From Mytilus galloprovincialis (taxonomy: Eukaryota; Mollusca; Bivalvia; Mytilida; Mytilidae), in contig NC_134849.1 in the NCBI RefSeq assembly GCF_965363235.1, forward strand, positions 54,878,122 to 54,942,121: a DNA stretch of 64,000 nt. The letters run 5' to 3'. Position 1 is the first letter of the stretch. Each line of letters begins with the position of its first letter. Below the pieces are notes generated by a model. The model was not told where the DNA came from. It saw only the letters and a list, made by a program, of their open reading frames with translations, and ran no database searches. The translations under genes and the position numbers were made by a program. Below, piece by piece: positions 33,240 to 43,600 of this stretch.

Positions 33240-34420
33240 GAATTTAACATATTAATATGCCACACTCTATTTTGTTTGCGTCGACCTGGAGTTTTTATAA
33301 TATAATTCAAATCATTGATTTTACTCTCTATTGTATAAGGGCCACAATATTTAGCCTGTAAAGGATGTCCAGGGACTGGCAAAAATACAAGTATCTTATC
33401 ACCAGCCTCAAAAACTCTCTCCCTGGCATCTTTATCCTACCATAGTTTCATCTTGTTCTATACATTTCTTAAGCTTTTCTGAGCAATTTGACAAGCAGTA
33501 TACATTTTTTCTTTAAATATAGATACATAGTCGAAAAGGTTCAAGTCAGTATGTTCCGTAAGCCACTTTTCCTTTATCAATTTTAACGGTCCCCTTACAG
33601 TATGACCAAATACCAACTCAAAGGGACTAAAACCAAGGGATTCTTGAACAGCCTCTCGCACCGCAAAACGTAGAAAGTGAACTCCATCATCCTAGTCTCT
33701 GTCAAACTGAAAACAAAAAGTTTTTATCATGTTCCTCAATGTTTGATGGAAACGTTCTAAGGCACCTTGAGATTCTGGATGGTACGCACTTGATCTATAC
33801 TGAGCAATCCCTTACTGGCACACGACTTGCAAAAATAAACCTCACATGAAATTTGATCCCTGGTCGGACTGTATAGACTTAGGAAGTCCTACTAACGTAA
33901 ACAATTTGATAAGAGCTTTGACAATAGTAGGTGTCTTGATATTTCTTAGTGGAATAGCCTCAGGAAAGCGAATAGATGTTCACATGATCGTCAATAAATA
34001 CGCATTTCTAGTCTTGGTCTAAGGTAAAGGTCCAACGCAGTCAATTGGAACTCTGGTGAAAGGTTCGTCAAAGCCTGGAATAGGCAGAAGTGGTGCAGGT
34101 GGTATTTTCTGGTTAGGCTTACCAACAACCTGGCATATATGGCATAACTTGCAGTATTCTGCGACATCATTTCTAAGTCTTGGCCAGTAGAAATGCTGCA
34201 AGATCTTAAGTCAAGTCTTCCTTATACCTAAGTGTCCAGCCAAGGGGGTGTCATGGGCAAGACCAATAATTTCTTGCCTATAAACTTTAGGCACCACCAC
34301 TTGGTATACCACTCTCCATTCCATCTTCTGGAGTAGCATAAGGATGCCTCCACTTCCTCATTAAACTGCCGTCTTGATGGTAATAGCATTTAGTCACTTT
34401 GTCTGCTTCTTCCTGCGGTT
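33240..34420 (-). pseudogene. Integrase (HHCC, DDE core, GPY end), several stops
   Basis: The zinc-binding part has LAHDTPLAGHLG and then HFYWPRLRNDVAEYCKLCHI (the HHCC set). The catalytic core shows the first Asp in IDCVGPLP (about 34020), the second in SDQGSNF (about 33850) and Glu in ALERFHQT (about 33760). It continues with FSPFELVFGHTVRGPL and, near 33330, AKYCGPYTI, a GPY/F module. Stops occur between the HHCC and core parts and in the core. Its position upstream of RT on the element is the notable feature. Confidence 0.85.
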
Positions 34421-34779
34421 GAGCCCTCTGGCTTAGCTGAAGAACCTCGGGTTTTTTTTTTGTTCTTCGAATAAATTCCTTCGGTCTAATGAATGACTGT
34501 TTACGTCTGACCATGGCATAATAACATTCTTGTTGACACTAGGTGGTATTATTAGGGCCTTTTCTGAGCTAACAGGACCTTCAATGTCGGCTAGGAAATT
34601 GTCAGAAAGGTCCATGTAATAAAACTCATCTTCTTGCAAATCCTCATGTTGTTGCTTTCTAGTCATCGCCCTAGAAACAACACAAGCTGGAGATAATTCA
34701 GCATCATCTTCAGGTGATTTAACATCCATCACCGGTTCACTATTAACAATTGGTTCAGCAACCACTTTGTTTCTATCTA

Positions 34780-35040
34780 GATAATTTCCTAGCAATAATG
34801 TAGCAACCTCAACAGGGAGATTAGGACGACAACCCACAATAACTGGTCCAGTAATCAAATCTGACTTCAGATAAATACGATGGAGAGGAACATCTATACA
34901 ACCTAACTAGACACCTTGTAACAAAACGGAGACACCAACAGAAGTCTTCTCGGACAAAGGCAACACACCTTCTAACAATAAAGACTGAGAAGTTCCAGTG
35001 TACCGTAAAATCTTAATAGGCTGACACTTGAATCATCAAC
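34780..35040 (-). pseudogene. Retroelement aspartic protease, catalytic Asp lost
   Basis: The pattern is IKILRYTGTSQSLLLEGVLP, a stop, then VPLHRIYLKSDLITGP and VATLLLGNYL. In gypsy proteases the D-T/S-G triad stands where RYTGT is found, so the catalytic Asp is Tyr here; a TAG follows within the domain. Further down (34433-34780) is an acidic linker without a recognised domain. Confidence 0.75.
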
Positions 35041-35199
35041 AATAGAAACAAACCCATCATACATAAAGGGTTTATATTCCTCCATGTTGTCATAAAAACT
35101 TGACTAAAAAGCCTGACTCGCAGGACATTCAATCGTCCTGGTAACAAAAGGTGTCGTACAAGCACTGGACTTCTACTTATTATCTTTTTCATTCTTCCT

Positions 35200-36051
35200 C
35201 TGCAGTCTAAACATTCAGCCATCAGGTGGCTATTCTTCTTACAATAATCACAAGTCAGTGACTTCTTCTTAAAAGTATAAAATTTTGGACTAGACATATT
35301 ATAATTGGACTGACCCTTATTCTGTGCAACAGGTTTACGATCAGTACGCTCAGTGCTTTGATTTTTGTAATTTCCACTGGAAGTATTAACATTTTGACCC
35401 TTGAAACTTCTCTTCTCTGAAAAAGTATAATTATCTGAAATAAGAGCTACTTATTGACTGTTTTTTTTCACAAAATCTGGGAACCATACGTATATTTTTT
35501 GCTGCATCAAAATATTCTGATTTCGACTGGACTTTAGTGTTGCTTTCATCTTTTACCATTTCAATTTTCATTTTCTCCATCTGTAGCCTTTCCCTCATTT
35601 CAAGTTCTGCCTGTTTTAAAGTTCATTTTGTTTTTCCTTTGATTTCTCCTTTTCTAGCCTTTCTCTCATCTCCGGTTCTTTTGATTTAAATTCATCTTAT
35701 TTTTCTTTTTTATCCATTTCTAATCTTTCCTTCATTTCAAGTTCTTTTATTTTCTCCGTTTCCTTCATCGTGTTCATTTCCAGTTCTTTTAATTTAAGTT
35801 CATGTTCTAATTCAAGTTGTTTTAATGTAAAGGCAACAGCATTTTCCACACTTAAGGTCAAGAGCCTCTTCACCTAAAATTTCTGCCTCAACCAATTTGT
35901 CCAGTGCAATTTTGTTTATAATTTGTTTTCTCATATATACTTTAGAATCTAATTTCAGATATTTAACAAGCAACACTAATTCCTCTTTCTTTAAATTATC
36001 AAAACTCTCCAGGTCTGGCGTTTTTAAAAATTTACCGGCATCAAATGCCAT
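35200..36051 (-). pseudogene. Gag: N-terminal domain, coiled coil, zinc knuckle
   Basis: ATG at 36049-36051 starts AFDAGKFLKTPDLESFDNLK and KEELVLLVKYLKL, a SAP-like helical start I associate with gag of this group. 35560-35830 encodes Glu/Lys/Leu-rich heptads (coiled coil) broken by stops. Near 35250, CDYCKKNSHLMAEC is a CCHC zinc knuckle for nucleic acid binding. Several frameshifts separate the parts. Confidence 0.75.
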
Positions 36052-36118
36052 TTTGTAGAATTTTGTTGGCTAGTTATGATAAAAATACTGAAAATTTTTT
36101 AATAAGATATTTACGTTA

Positions 36119-36136
36119 ATCCAGGAGGAGCCCCCA
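36119..36136 (-). promoter_or_regulatory. Primer-binding site, tRNA-Pro type
   Basis: The minus strand reads TGGGGGCTCCTCCTGGAT, two bases off the well-known tRNA-Pro primer-binding site. It lies five bases from the LTR edge (TGTTAC on plus, GTAACA on minus), where minus-strand DNA synthesis would start. Confidence 0.7.
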
Positions 36137-36141
36137 ATTTT

Positions 36142-36560
36142 TGTTACAGTCAGAAATCAACTTTAAATTGTAGCCAACAAAAGACACAAATCGATAATGA
36201 TATTTAACAAGATTTGTTATACAAAAGATTACAAAAAGTATTACACAAATATTACTGGCAACTTCAATAATATACAAAACACGTACACATTTCACCTGCC
36301 AATCTTCTTTTTGTCAAATGTTATTACAATCTTAAGCGTACACACAGAATGTAGCCGGGTTATACATGTTAGTGGGATCCCAACCATCCCCTTACTGTGT
36401 TTCAAAGATTTATAATGATATATAATCAACCATGATAAACGTGTTTGTTTTGTCATAGAGTTATGATATTTTAGTAATGATAAAATCTAAAGAAAACCGA
36501 AAAGATAACACCAGTGCATTATAACCTACCTGCCACTCAAGTCTTAGTTTTCAATGATTT
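36142..36560 (-). repeat. Putative 5' LTR of the relic (outer limit unknown)
   Basis: The inner edge is TGTTAC at 36142 next to the primer-binding site. No second LTR exists in the window to define the outer edge; the value given is a guess. It contains no gene. Confidence 0.4.
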
Positions 36561-37051
36561 TTTCTTAATTGTTTATAATTATTCATCTTTTCTTTTAATC
36601 ACGGTTTTATGTTAGCTTTTTGCAACCCCCAAACCCCCACCCCTTCCGCTCGTTTGTATCCTCTACAAATTACTAACACGTTAGCCTTCCTACACTTTAT
36701 CCCTAATCAATAACTCATGAACGATGAACAGTGGGTTTTTTAACCGAGAATGACATTTTTAATGTTTTAAATAAAAATCTACTAAAACAGGAAGTTGTAA
36801 TGAATGTATATGGGCATTTATCCACGTATTAGTTAATAGATTGTGCTTTGGTTTTCTAATTTAAACAAAAAGTGGGAAGTTCTTCCGTGTGTCGTTCAGA
36901 TAGGTTTGCAACGTTTTTTTTCTCCATTTTTACAATCGACGTTTTCTATAGATTTTTATAATAACGAGGGGCACATGTCACCTAATTCATTACAGTTTAT
37001 GAATGTTTTATACTTTCAAATTTGTTTAATTTGAATAAGTTTTATTGTATA
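36561..37051. other. AT-rich spacer
   Basis: No gene. A C-rich patch 'cccccaaacccccacccc' lies at about 36626-36645. Confidence 0.6.
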
Positions 37052-37054
37052 TTA

Positions 37055-37300
37055 GGGTCCTCGATGGCCGAGTGGTCTAAGTAGGTACTACTGTAATCAT
37101 TAGCCAGTCACCACTAAGGTTGTGAGTTCAAACCTCGGTCGAGCCGGTACACTCGACTCCAATCTTAATTGACTAGGATTGTCCGTTTTTCTATCAAAAG
37201 TCGGTGGTTTTCTCTGGGCACTTTGGCTTCCTCCACGAAACAGCCAAAAAGCGGTGCTTAAAGCGGCGTTAAAACACCAAATAAATCAAAAATTCATATT
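37055..37300 (+). repeat. tRNA-derived SINE, near complete
   Basis: The head has an RNA polymerase III A box TGGCCGAGTGG (37065-37075) and a B-box-like GAGTTCAAACCTC (about 37124-37136) in a Ser/Leu-tRNA-like layout. Then comes the body 'tctgggcactttggcttcct' and a tail 'gcggcgttaaaacacc' with 'aaataaatcaaa'. The spacer between the boxes and the missing cloverleaf 3' half exclude a working tRNA. Similar tail words occur near 9190. Confidence 0.85.
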
Positions 37301-38324
37301 GTATTACTACTCCAAGTCTAGTCCTTAAAAGAGTATTTAAAAACATTTGATGAAAAATTGAAATAACCACACTAAAAATAAAAAAAGATTTGATGTATAT
37401 GTTGACATAAAATCCTACAAATAACTAGTTGTCCAATCGGATAATACAAGTTTGACAATCATCGACTATCGATCAGTCGGTTGGTTCTACAGCCACCGAT
37501 GTATTATTGCACTACATTGGAACAATAATAGTGGAGCGGCGAATGTTAAAAAAGTCGCTTAGTTAACGAGTTTAAATTACCTAAATACCTCATGGGATTT
37601 TAATGGCTTAAAATGTCTATCGATTATTCAACTTCTGAAAAATGTTTGTCGTCAAAATCAAATGTGGTACAGATGACGTTAAAAATAGCCTTAACTGACG
37701 TTACCCAACTTGCATCGTATACCCCACTGCTGATTCGGTACTCATATTTCATATCAAACACGTTCTAAAAAATAATTTGTGAACGAAATTGGTAAATATA
37801 GTTATTCTTGAACGTCATAAAATTTAAGAGCATTTTCAAATAGTCCTATATGGAAAGCACAATGCATCTGAAAATGGTTGAAAATAACACTGAAAAATCA
37901 TCGTTTTTCACCTAGCATTATTTGCACGTGCAGTATAGGTGTATTTTAAAGGCACAACAATAAAGCCGCCGTATAATACTACAATCGACTCGATTTACTT
38001 TTTGCAGTTAATTTCTTAAAAGATAAATATTTGGCTAAATATCTGCTTTTTATCGAGATTTAAGTCCGAATATTTGTCACAAATTTACCGACATTGTTGT
38101 GGTTTCTATTTATAGTCCAACATTTAGCAATTTTTCGAAGGTTGATTGTAGTCGTTTTCAAGCATATTTCTTATTCATTTTGTAATTTCCGAAGCTTTGT
38201 GATTAATTTATATTGTTCGGTATTGTTGTGTATTAGTTTTTGTTGAATTCAACGGGAAAAGTGAATATTATTGTAGGGTTGGTTTGGTTTTCAGGTGTGT
38301 TTGATTTGTTTTTTATTTCATCAA
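37301..38324. other. Spacer including the left end of a possible large element
   Basis: 37530 onward starts the inverted-repeat arm described in the next entry. No gene lies before the CXC pseudogene. Confidence 0.5.
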
Positions 38325-39845
38325 ATGGACAATTTATCAGTCTCATTAAAACTAGTCCCGCCGGATACTAAAAAAAGGAGAGTGAAAGTTGGTGTTGACA
38401 ATTGCATTATCTGCAGTTCTGTTGATGATGAAAATTTAATAACATCAACGGAATCTGGAAGAAAAAGCCTGATAAATGCTGCAGCAAAGTGACGTGATGA
38501 TTTGTTCAGTTTTTTTAATGAATTCTGCAATGAAATATCTAGTGAATTACCCGTATTTAGGTGCCATAGGTCATGTTTTAAAAGCTACACAAGTAAACAT
38601 AATTTAGAATCAGTACCATGTTCTTCAGCTGAAAAGGAAACACCAGATATAAATTACGATTTATCTAATTCTTTGGTGCCTGGAAAAAATGATCACCCTC
38701 TTAATACATCAAAGTGTATTATTTGCAGCAAAATGTCACATAAAAGGGTGAAAACATTACATACCATTTCATCTGCGGTACGGTTAGCCAATCTTAAAGA
38801 TGCTGCTGTTAGAGCATGCGACGCTGAAATAAATCGAATAGAGAAAGAGAATTTTCTCAATAAAGCAGTGTATCATGCAGCATGTCTGACTACATACTTG
38901 GCATATAGACCAAAATCAACTGATAAATCAGCGTATGATTTGGCATTTGAAAAAGTGGTTGAAATTATAGACAGAGACCTCATTTGTGACAAAAGGTCTC
39001 TTTTATTGTCATCACTCATGACAATGTACCAGTCTTTTTTACCTGATAAAATAAGACCTACTGTAATTCCTCCAAGCTTAAGGCATTTCTACCCAATGCT
39101 TAAAAATACAAAAGAATTATGGGTTCAAACTGGTTCAATAGGTAGCTTGAATGATAATAGACGTTTTATACCAGTTCACGACATTGTTTCGTCCATTGAT
39201 CCAGTTGTCACCGGTATTCTGCCGGTCATGCTCTGGGTGGGTGTGATTCCACTTCAATTTTTTTTTGGAATCGGTAAAAAGTCGGTATTCAACCTCCTGA
39301 GAACAAAACCAAGCCGTTTCAATAATCTTGTAGCCTTAACACACGATGATGTTGATAGTGCGGTAGTTTCTGCTAGGGAGCTTGTTGCTGCTTTATAAGA
39401 CTCAAAGTACAAATTTTAGAAATAGCACAACGATTTAAATTTGCTGAGACATCAGTTGGCTATCAATAAAGATAAAAGTCTTATAAAGCTTCCGCCAAGT
39501 GAATCCGTATTTAAGCAACACGTACTGCGTGCAATGTGGCAAAGCAAAGTTTGGGTGTCGGCAAATTTGGCCGACCTGAATAATGGATCCCCATGTGCTT
39601 TCGGTTGGAAAACTGCACAAAATGACAAGTTAGAGCCAGTTTTCTTTGAGGGACAAATGGCATCAGATTTTCTACAAGATCTTATTTGTTCGTGTAAGGG
39701 GAAAAACGCATGTCAGGAAGCATGTGTTTGCAAGGAGCAGGGTCTTCCTTGCACTGATTTATGTTTTTGCCAAAATGTAGGAAGTTGTAATAATGTCCAG
39801 TCAGTATCCGCTGACATAGCGGATGACACAGATGAAATATCATAA
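38325..39845 (+). pseudogene. Degenerate copy of a repetitive zinc/CXC-domain protein family
   Basis: A single frame from ATG 38325 to TAA at 39843 is broken by TGA (38490), TAA (39396) and further stops to 39440. Blocks in order: CIICSSVDD; CHRSCFKSYTS; a second CIICSKMSHKR...VYHAACLTTYL; a segment PVHDIVSSIDPVVTG; GIGKKSVFNLL; and a C-terminal CXC cluster of the form CSC-x5-C-x3-CVC-x5-PC-x3-CFC-x5-C. About 13 codons before GIGKK are out of frame: the adjacent register reads HALGGCDSTSIFF, the expected motif of this family, so two compensating indels flank it. I know the family only as uncharacterised, multi-copy animal proteins with HxLxGCD and TSO1-like CXC parts. No host role can be assigned. 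Confidence 0.65.
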
Positions 39846-42009
39846 AAATAGTTCTTGTTACAATATTTGATAGCTTTATTTTGGTTTGCTATGTTTTTTT
39901 CCACGTTTCATTTTTTATGAAATTAAACTCATTATAGATACTAGTACCAAAACGTTCATGTCTTAATGTTTGAATAATTTCTTCAAAATGCTTGCTCTCA
40001 TTGTGTAGTTTACCACTCCAATAACTATATTATATCAAAAAGTATCATGTATTGAGAAAGTTCATTTAAGGAAAACTCAGTGACATGTCTAATCCTTGAA
40101 AACTGAAAAGAAATTTAGCACGGCTGCAAATTTTTATTGTTTGATTTATAAACTATGCATTTTGAATACTCTTTTAAAAACTTTTATCATAAAGTGATCA
40201 AGAAATGCTATTTGTCGAGGTGAAATATTAAGGTTATTATGCTACTGGTTTTTATTAGGCTTTAAAATTTGTATATCACGGACTACCTTCAAAAAGTTAA
40301 ATATAACGTTGTTTTGACGTCAAGTCCAAATAAAAAAAAACAAAGGACAAGGTACGATAAGCTATTGCAACTGGCCCCCTATTTTCGTTGAAATTAGAAT
40401 GCATAATATCCAAGAAACACGGCTATTTCTGAAGAGAATAGTGTCTCATCTAACAAAAAATCAATATAACTTTTCTTTTTCCGTGTGAAAAAAATATTAA
40501 ATACCTCTCTCTTTCTAATGAAAAACGTAAATTTTATGAAATTCCGAAGTTTTTCCGTCCGTTTTAGCAATTTTAAACTATGAGCGGACGCGAGTACCAC
40601 GAAGATATTTCAATGTGTTGTTTGTTTTAAGGAAATAATTCACTGTTTTAAATATATTCGTGGTACTCGCGTCCGCTCATGTTCAAAATTTAAAATTTCT
40701 ACACTGAAAATTCCTTGTTTTTACGGAAACGCCGATAATATGTGAACCAAGGTCCGGAACGATCTTGCATTTCCGAATCTGCTCGAGTATCTTATTTTAA
40801 CTCAGGTGATCATGATTGAGTTACAAAACTTCAATCCCAGAAAGGAAAAAAACTTTTTCGTTCTTTATCATGTTTACAGCTTTTTCTAAAGTCGGGCAAC
40901 GTAAAGGAACATGTGATTTTGCATCATTTCTTTTAAAGTGACAGTGGCAATGTTGTCAAAGAACAACCAGCAAACTGTACATTCAACAATACTAAATGAA
41001 TAAAGATCCTACCAAATTATAACCCTTTTTATCCGTGTACATAGTACGTAAATGGCAAATGGAAATTTAAATCGATTTTACGTGGAAACAAAATTAGAAC
41101 CGAGATTACCTCCCCTGTCAATGGATTATACAGGACATTATTTGAAATTTTTTTTTTAAATGATTTTAAAGAAACAAAAATCTTAACTCGTTAAATTAAT
41201 TATAAATATTCTAAATATATAACATGTATTAAAAAGAAATACTGCAAAGTTTAGATATAATTTTGAAACTTTTATTAAGTGTATGCAAATATTGTAAACC
41301 TTTGAAAAAATACAAAGTCAAATATGATACTATATAATAATCTCAACAAAATTTCACTTTCAAAATCCGAAGAGACATTACAGATGCATCCTTAATTTTT
41401 TAAAACGAAAATCCATGTGTCTACTCTCGTATATAAGCTGATCAGACAGCTGTTACTTGCTAAAAGCTGACATTACAACATGATAAAAGTTTCAGTTAAA
41501 AAAATATAATACTATCATTTCTGTGACTATTTTATTTTATTTTATTTCTTTTCACTTTTTCTTTTTTAGAATCTTTTCTCTAATATAAAATAAAAGGAGA
41601 AGCTGCTATGTGTGCGACTTGTTAATCGATAAAAGGATAACCTAACTAATTTTTGTAAAAGAAATAAATTGTCTTTTTGACACATTCCCTATCCAGTCCA
41701 TTCCAATTTTAGACAATGTATATTAAACTTGTATTTTGTGTATCTTCTCAAGGGATGCAGAAAATATTTTTCCTTACTCAAGAGAAGCACACCTTGTACC
41801 TGTTAGATAATGAGGAACAAACAGATTCAGTGTCTCTTTGTTTTTGAAATGTACAAGTACCCGGCCACGTCCACTTATTTGTATTTTTATTGATCTTAGC
41901 CTTATTTTAACTGATTTTTATAGTTTGTTCTTATGTTTTACTGTTACACCAATGTCTTAGGTTAGGACGAGGTTTCAGTTCCCGCTAACATGTTAAACCT
42001 GCCACTTTC
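39846..42009. other. AT-rich DNA, no gene; one hairpin
   Basis: Besides the hairpin at 40579-40682 nothing structured was recognised. About 41681-41715 carries 'ctttttgacacattccctat', a fragment of the dispersed repeat seen near 3120. Confidence 0.6.
40579..40682. repeat. Long perfect hairpin, about 30-bp arms
   Basis: 'atgagcggacgcgagtacca' followed by 'cgaa' at 40580 is the inverse of 'ttcg' plus 'tggtactcgcgtccgctcat' ending at 40681. The loop is about 45 bases. The GC-rich arms stand out from AT-rich surroundings. Confidence 0.9.
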
Positions 42010-42390
42010 TCTATGTATGTGCCTGTACCAAATCAGGAGCATGGAGTCAGTTAAAAAAAAACATACGAGTAAGATTGATCGTGAGTCATGAACAATTCAG
42101 TATACTTACGATCATTCTTAGTCGTAAGTTTTTTTGTGAAACCGACTCCTGTAATTTAGTGGTTATCGTTTGCTTATGTGCTACATATTTGTTTTTGGTT
42201 AATTTTTGTCTGCATAGATTAGGCCGTTGGTTATCTCATTTGAATCGTTTGACATTGTTATTTCGGGGCCTTTTATGTCTGACAATTCGATACAGGCTTT
42301 GCTCATGTTGAAGGCCGTACGGTTGTTAATTTCTTGGTCTTTTGAGTGGAGAGTTGTCCCATTGTCAACCATACCACATCTTCCTATTTA
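42010..42390. repeat. Dispersed repeat, fuller copy ('ctgtaccaaatcaggagc' family)
   Basis: It contains 'gtgcctgtaccaaatcagga', 'attaggccgttggttatctc', 'catttcggggcctttta'-type words and 'ggagagttgtcccattg'. An approximately 70-bp foreign piece with 'gtgagtcatgaacaattcag' interrupts it at about 42055-42145. Related copies lie at 12745, 19265, 49780 (inverted), 62055 and 62380. Confidence 0.75.
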
Positions 42391-42529
42391 TAATAAATGC
42401 ATGGAACAAAATGACTAAAACCACTAGACTCCGATCATTTTCCGGATTGCCTAAAGAAAGATATGTTATTATTCTATTTTTTCATGATATACTCATCTTT
42501 TGTCTTAGTTTAAAGATAAAACTGTAAAA

Positions 42530-42555
42530 GACCCCAAGTCATCGCCCCCCCCCCC
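42530..42555. repeat. Poly-C tract
   Basis: An uninterrupted run of C within 42543-42559, the inverse of G tracts at 13207 and 51925. Confidence 0.8.
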
Positions 42556-42819
42556 CCATCCTCACGGTCCCAGTTGAAAAATATCCATATGTAGATCAAT
42601 TTAACAATCACAGTGTACAGTATGCACCAATTTACTCAATGTTCTAAATAATAATATGAATGGTACTACTTTTTACTTCATAAAATTTATTTTATAACTA
42701 AAAGGTTTAAAAAAAAATGGACGTTCATGTAAATTTTGAAAGTCAGCAGCCAAGTTTACACATAAAAATTTCTACTCTTATAATTCTCAACTATTTTTTT
42801 GTGCTCCACGTATGTAGTA

Positions 42820-43600
42820 AAGAGCATGCATACGTCCTCTCAGAACCGGGGCGAGCATTAAGTTGTTCCCTTGTCCGTCTATAAATACGTACATACATTG
42901 TAGGTCCGTCCGTCTGTACGTCCCAAAATTGTTTCCGATCTCTAGTCTAACTTTAGTTTGCCTCAACCAAATGTTAAGAAACTTAATATACACAATGCTT
43001 ATCACCACAAAACACAGGTCAAGTTTGATTTTGCTGGCATCACTAGATACTAGAGTTATGCTCCTTAATAAAAGGAAAAAATGCTGAATTTTTGTTTCTG
43101 TTTTCCAACTTTAGTTTGTCTCTACCAAATGATATAAAACTTATACACACTGTTTATTACCACAAAACACAGATAGAGTTTGAATGTTGATGGCGCCACT
43201 TTTCCAGTTCAAGAGTTATGCCCCTGTACTAAAAGCAAAATTGCTGAATTGTTCGTTTCCATTCTCTAACTTTAGTTTGCTTCAACCAAATGTTATGAAA
43301 CTTATAAACAATGCTTATTACCACAAAACACAGACACAGTATGAATTTTGGGTATTTCTTTTTTTCTGTTCAAGGGTTATGCTCCTTTACAAATGAAAAA
43401 CATGCTGATATGTTGTTTCCGATCTCTAACTTGAGTTTGTCTCAATTCAATGTTATGAAATGCATATATACAATGATTATTGCCACAAAACTCAGTTTCA
43501 GTTTTCAAATTTTAGTAGAGTCACTTTTAAAGTTCTTGCGATATATTTCTGTATAACTTTATATGTTAGCGGGGGAATCAACTGAGTCCCTATGCCAATG
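42820..43600. repeat. Tandem array, about 160-bp unit, four copies
   Basis: 'ctttagtttg' (once 'cttgagtttg') begins at 42951, 43109, 43270 and 43430, giving periods of 158-161. Units share 'accaaatgttatgaaactta', 'ccacaaaacacag' and 'gttatgctcctt'. The lead-in 'cttgtccgtctataaatacg' and 'gtccgtccgtctgtacg' resembles the opening of the 7081 repeat. The short frames it contains repeat one another and are not genes. Confidence 0.85.

Larger units (their letters stand above)
32670..36560 (-). mobile_element. Ty3/gypsy-type retrotransposon relic with integrase before reverse transcriptase (Gmr1-like order)
   Basis: Reading the minus strand from 36142 downward gives an LTR edge, primer-binding site, gag start (36051), coiled-coil region, zinc knuckle (about 35250), protease (35020-34780), integrase (34350-33250) and the start of reverse transcriptase (33121-32670), where it is cut off. 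Most Ty3/gypsy elements place integrase last; Gmr1-like elements place it before RT. All frames carry stops and shifts. The right limit is set loosely inside the single LTR; the other LTR is missing. Confidence 0.85.

Noticed and set aside
37055..37140. Functional tRNA-Ser/Leu
   Set aside because: A and B boxes exist, but the acceptor stem does not close and a SINE body and tail follow.
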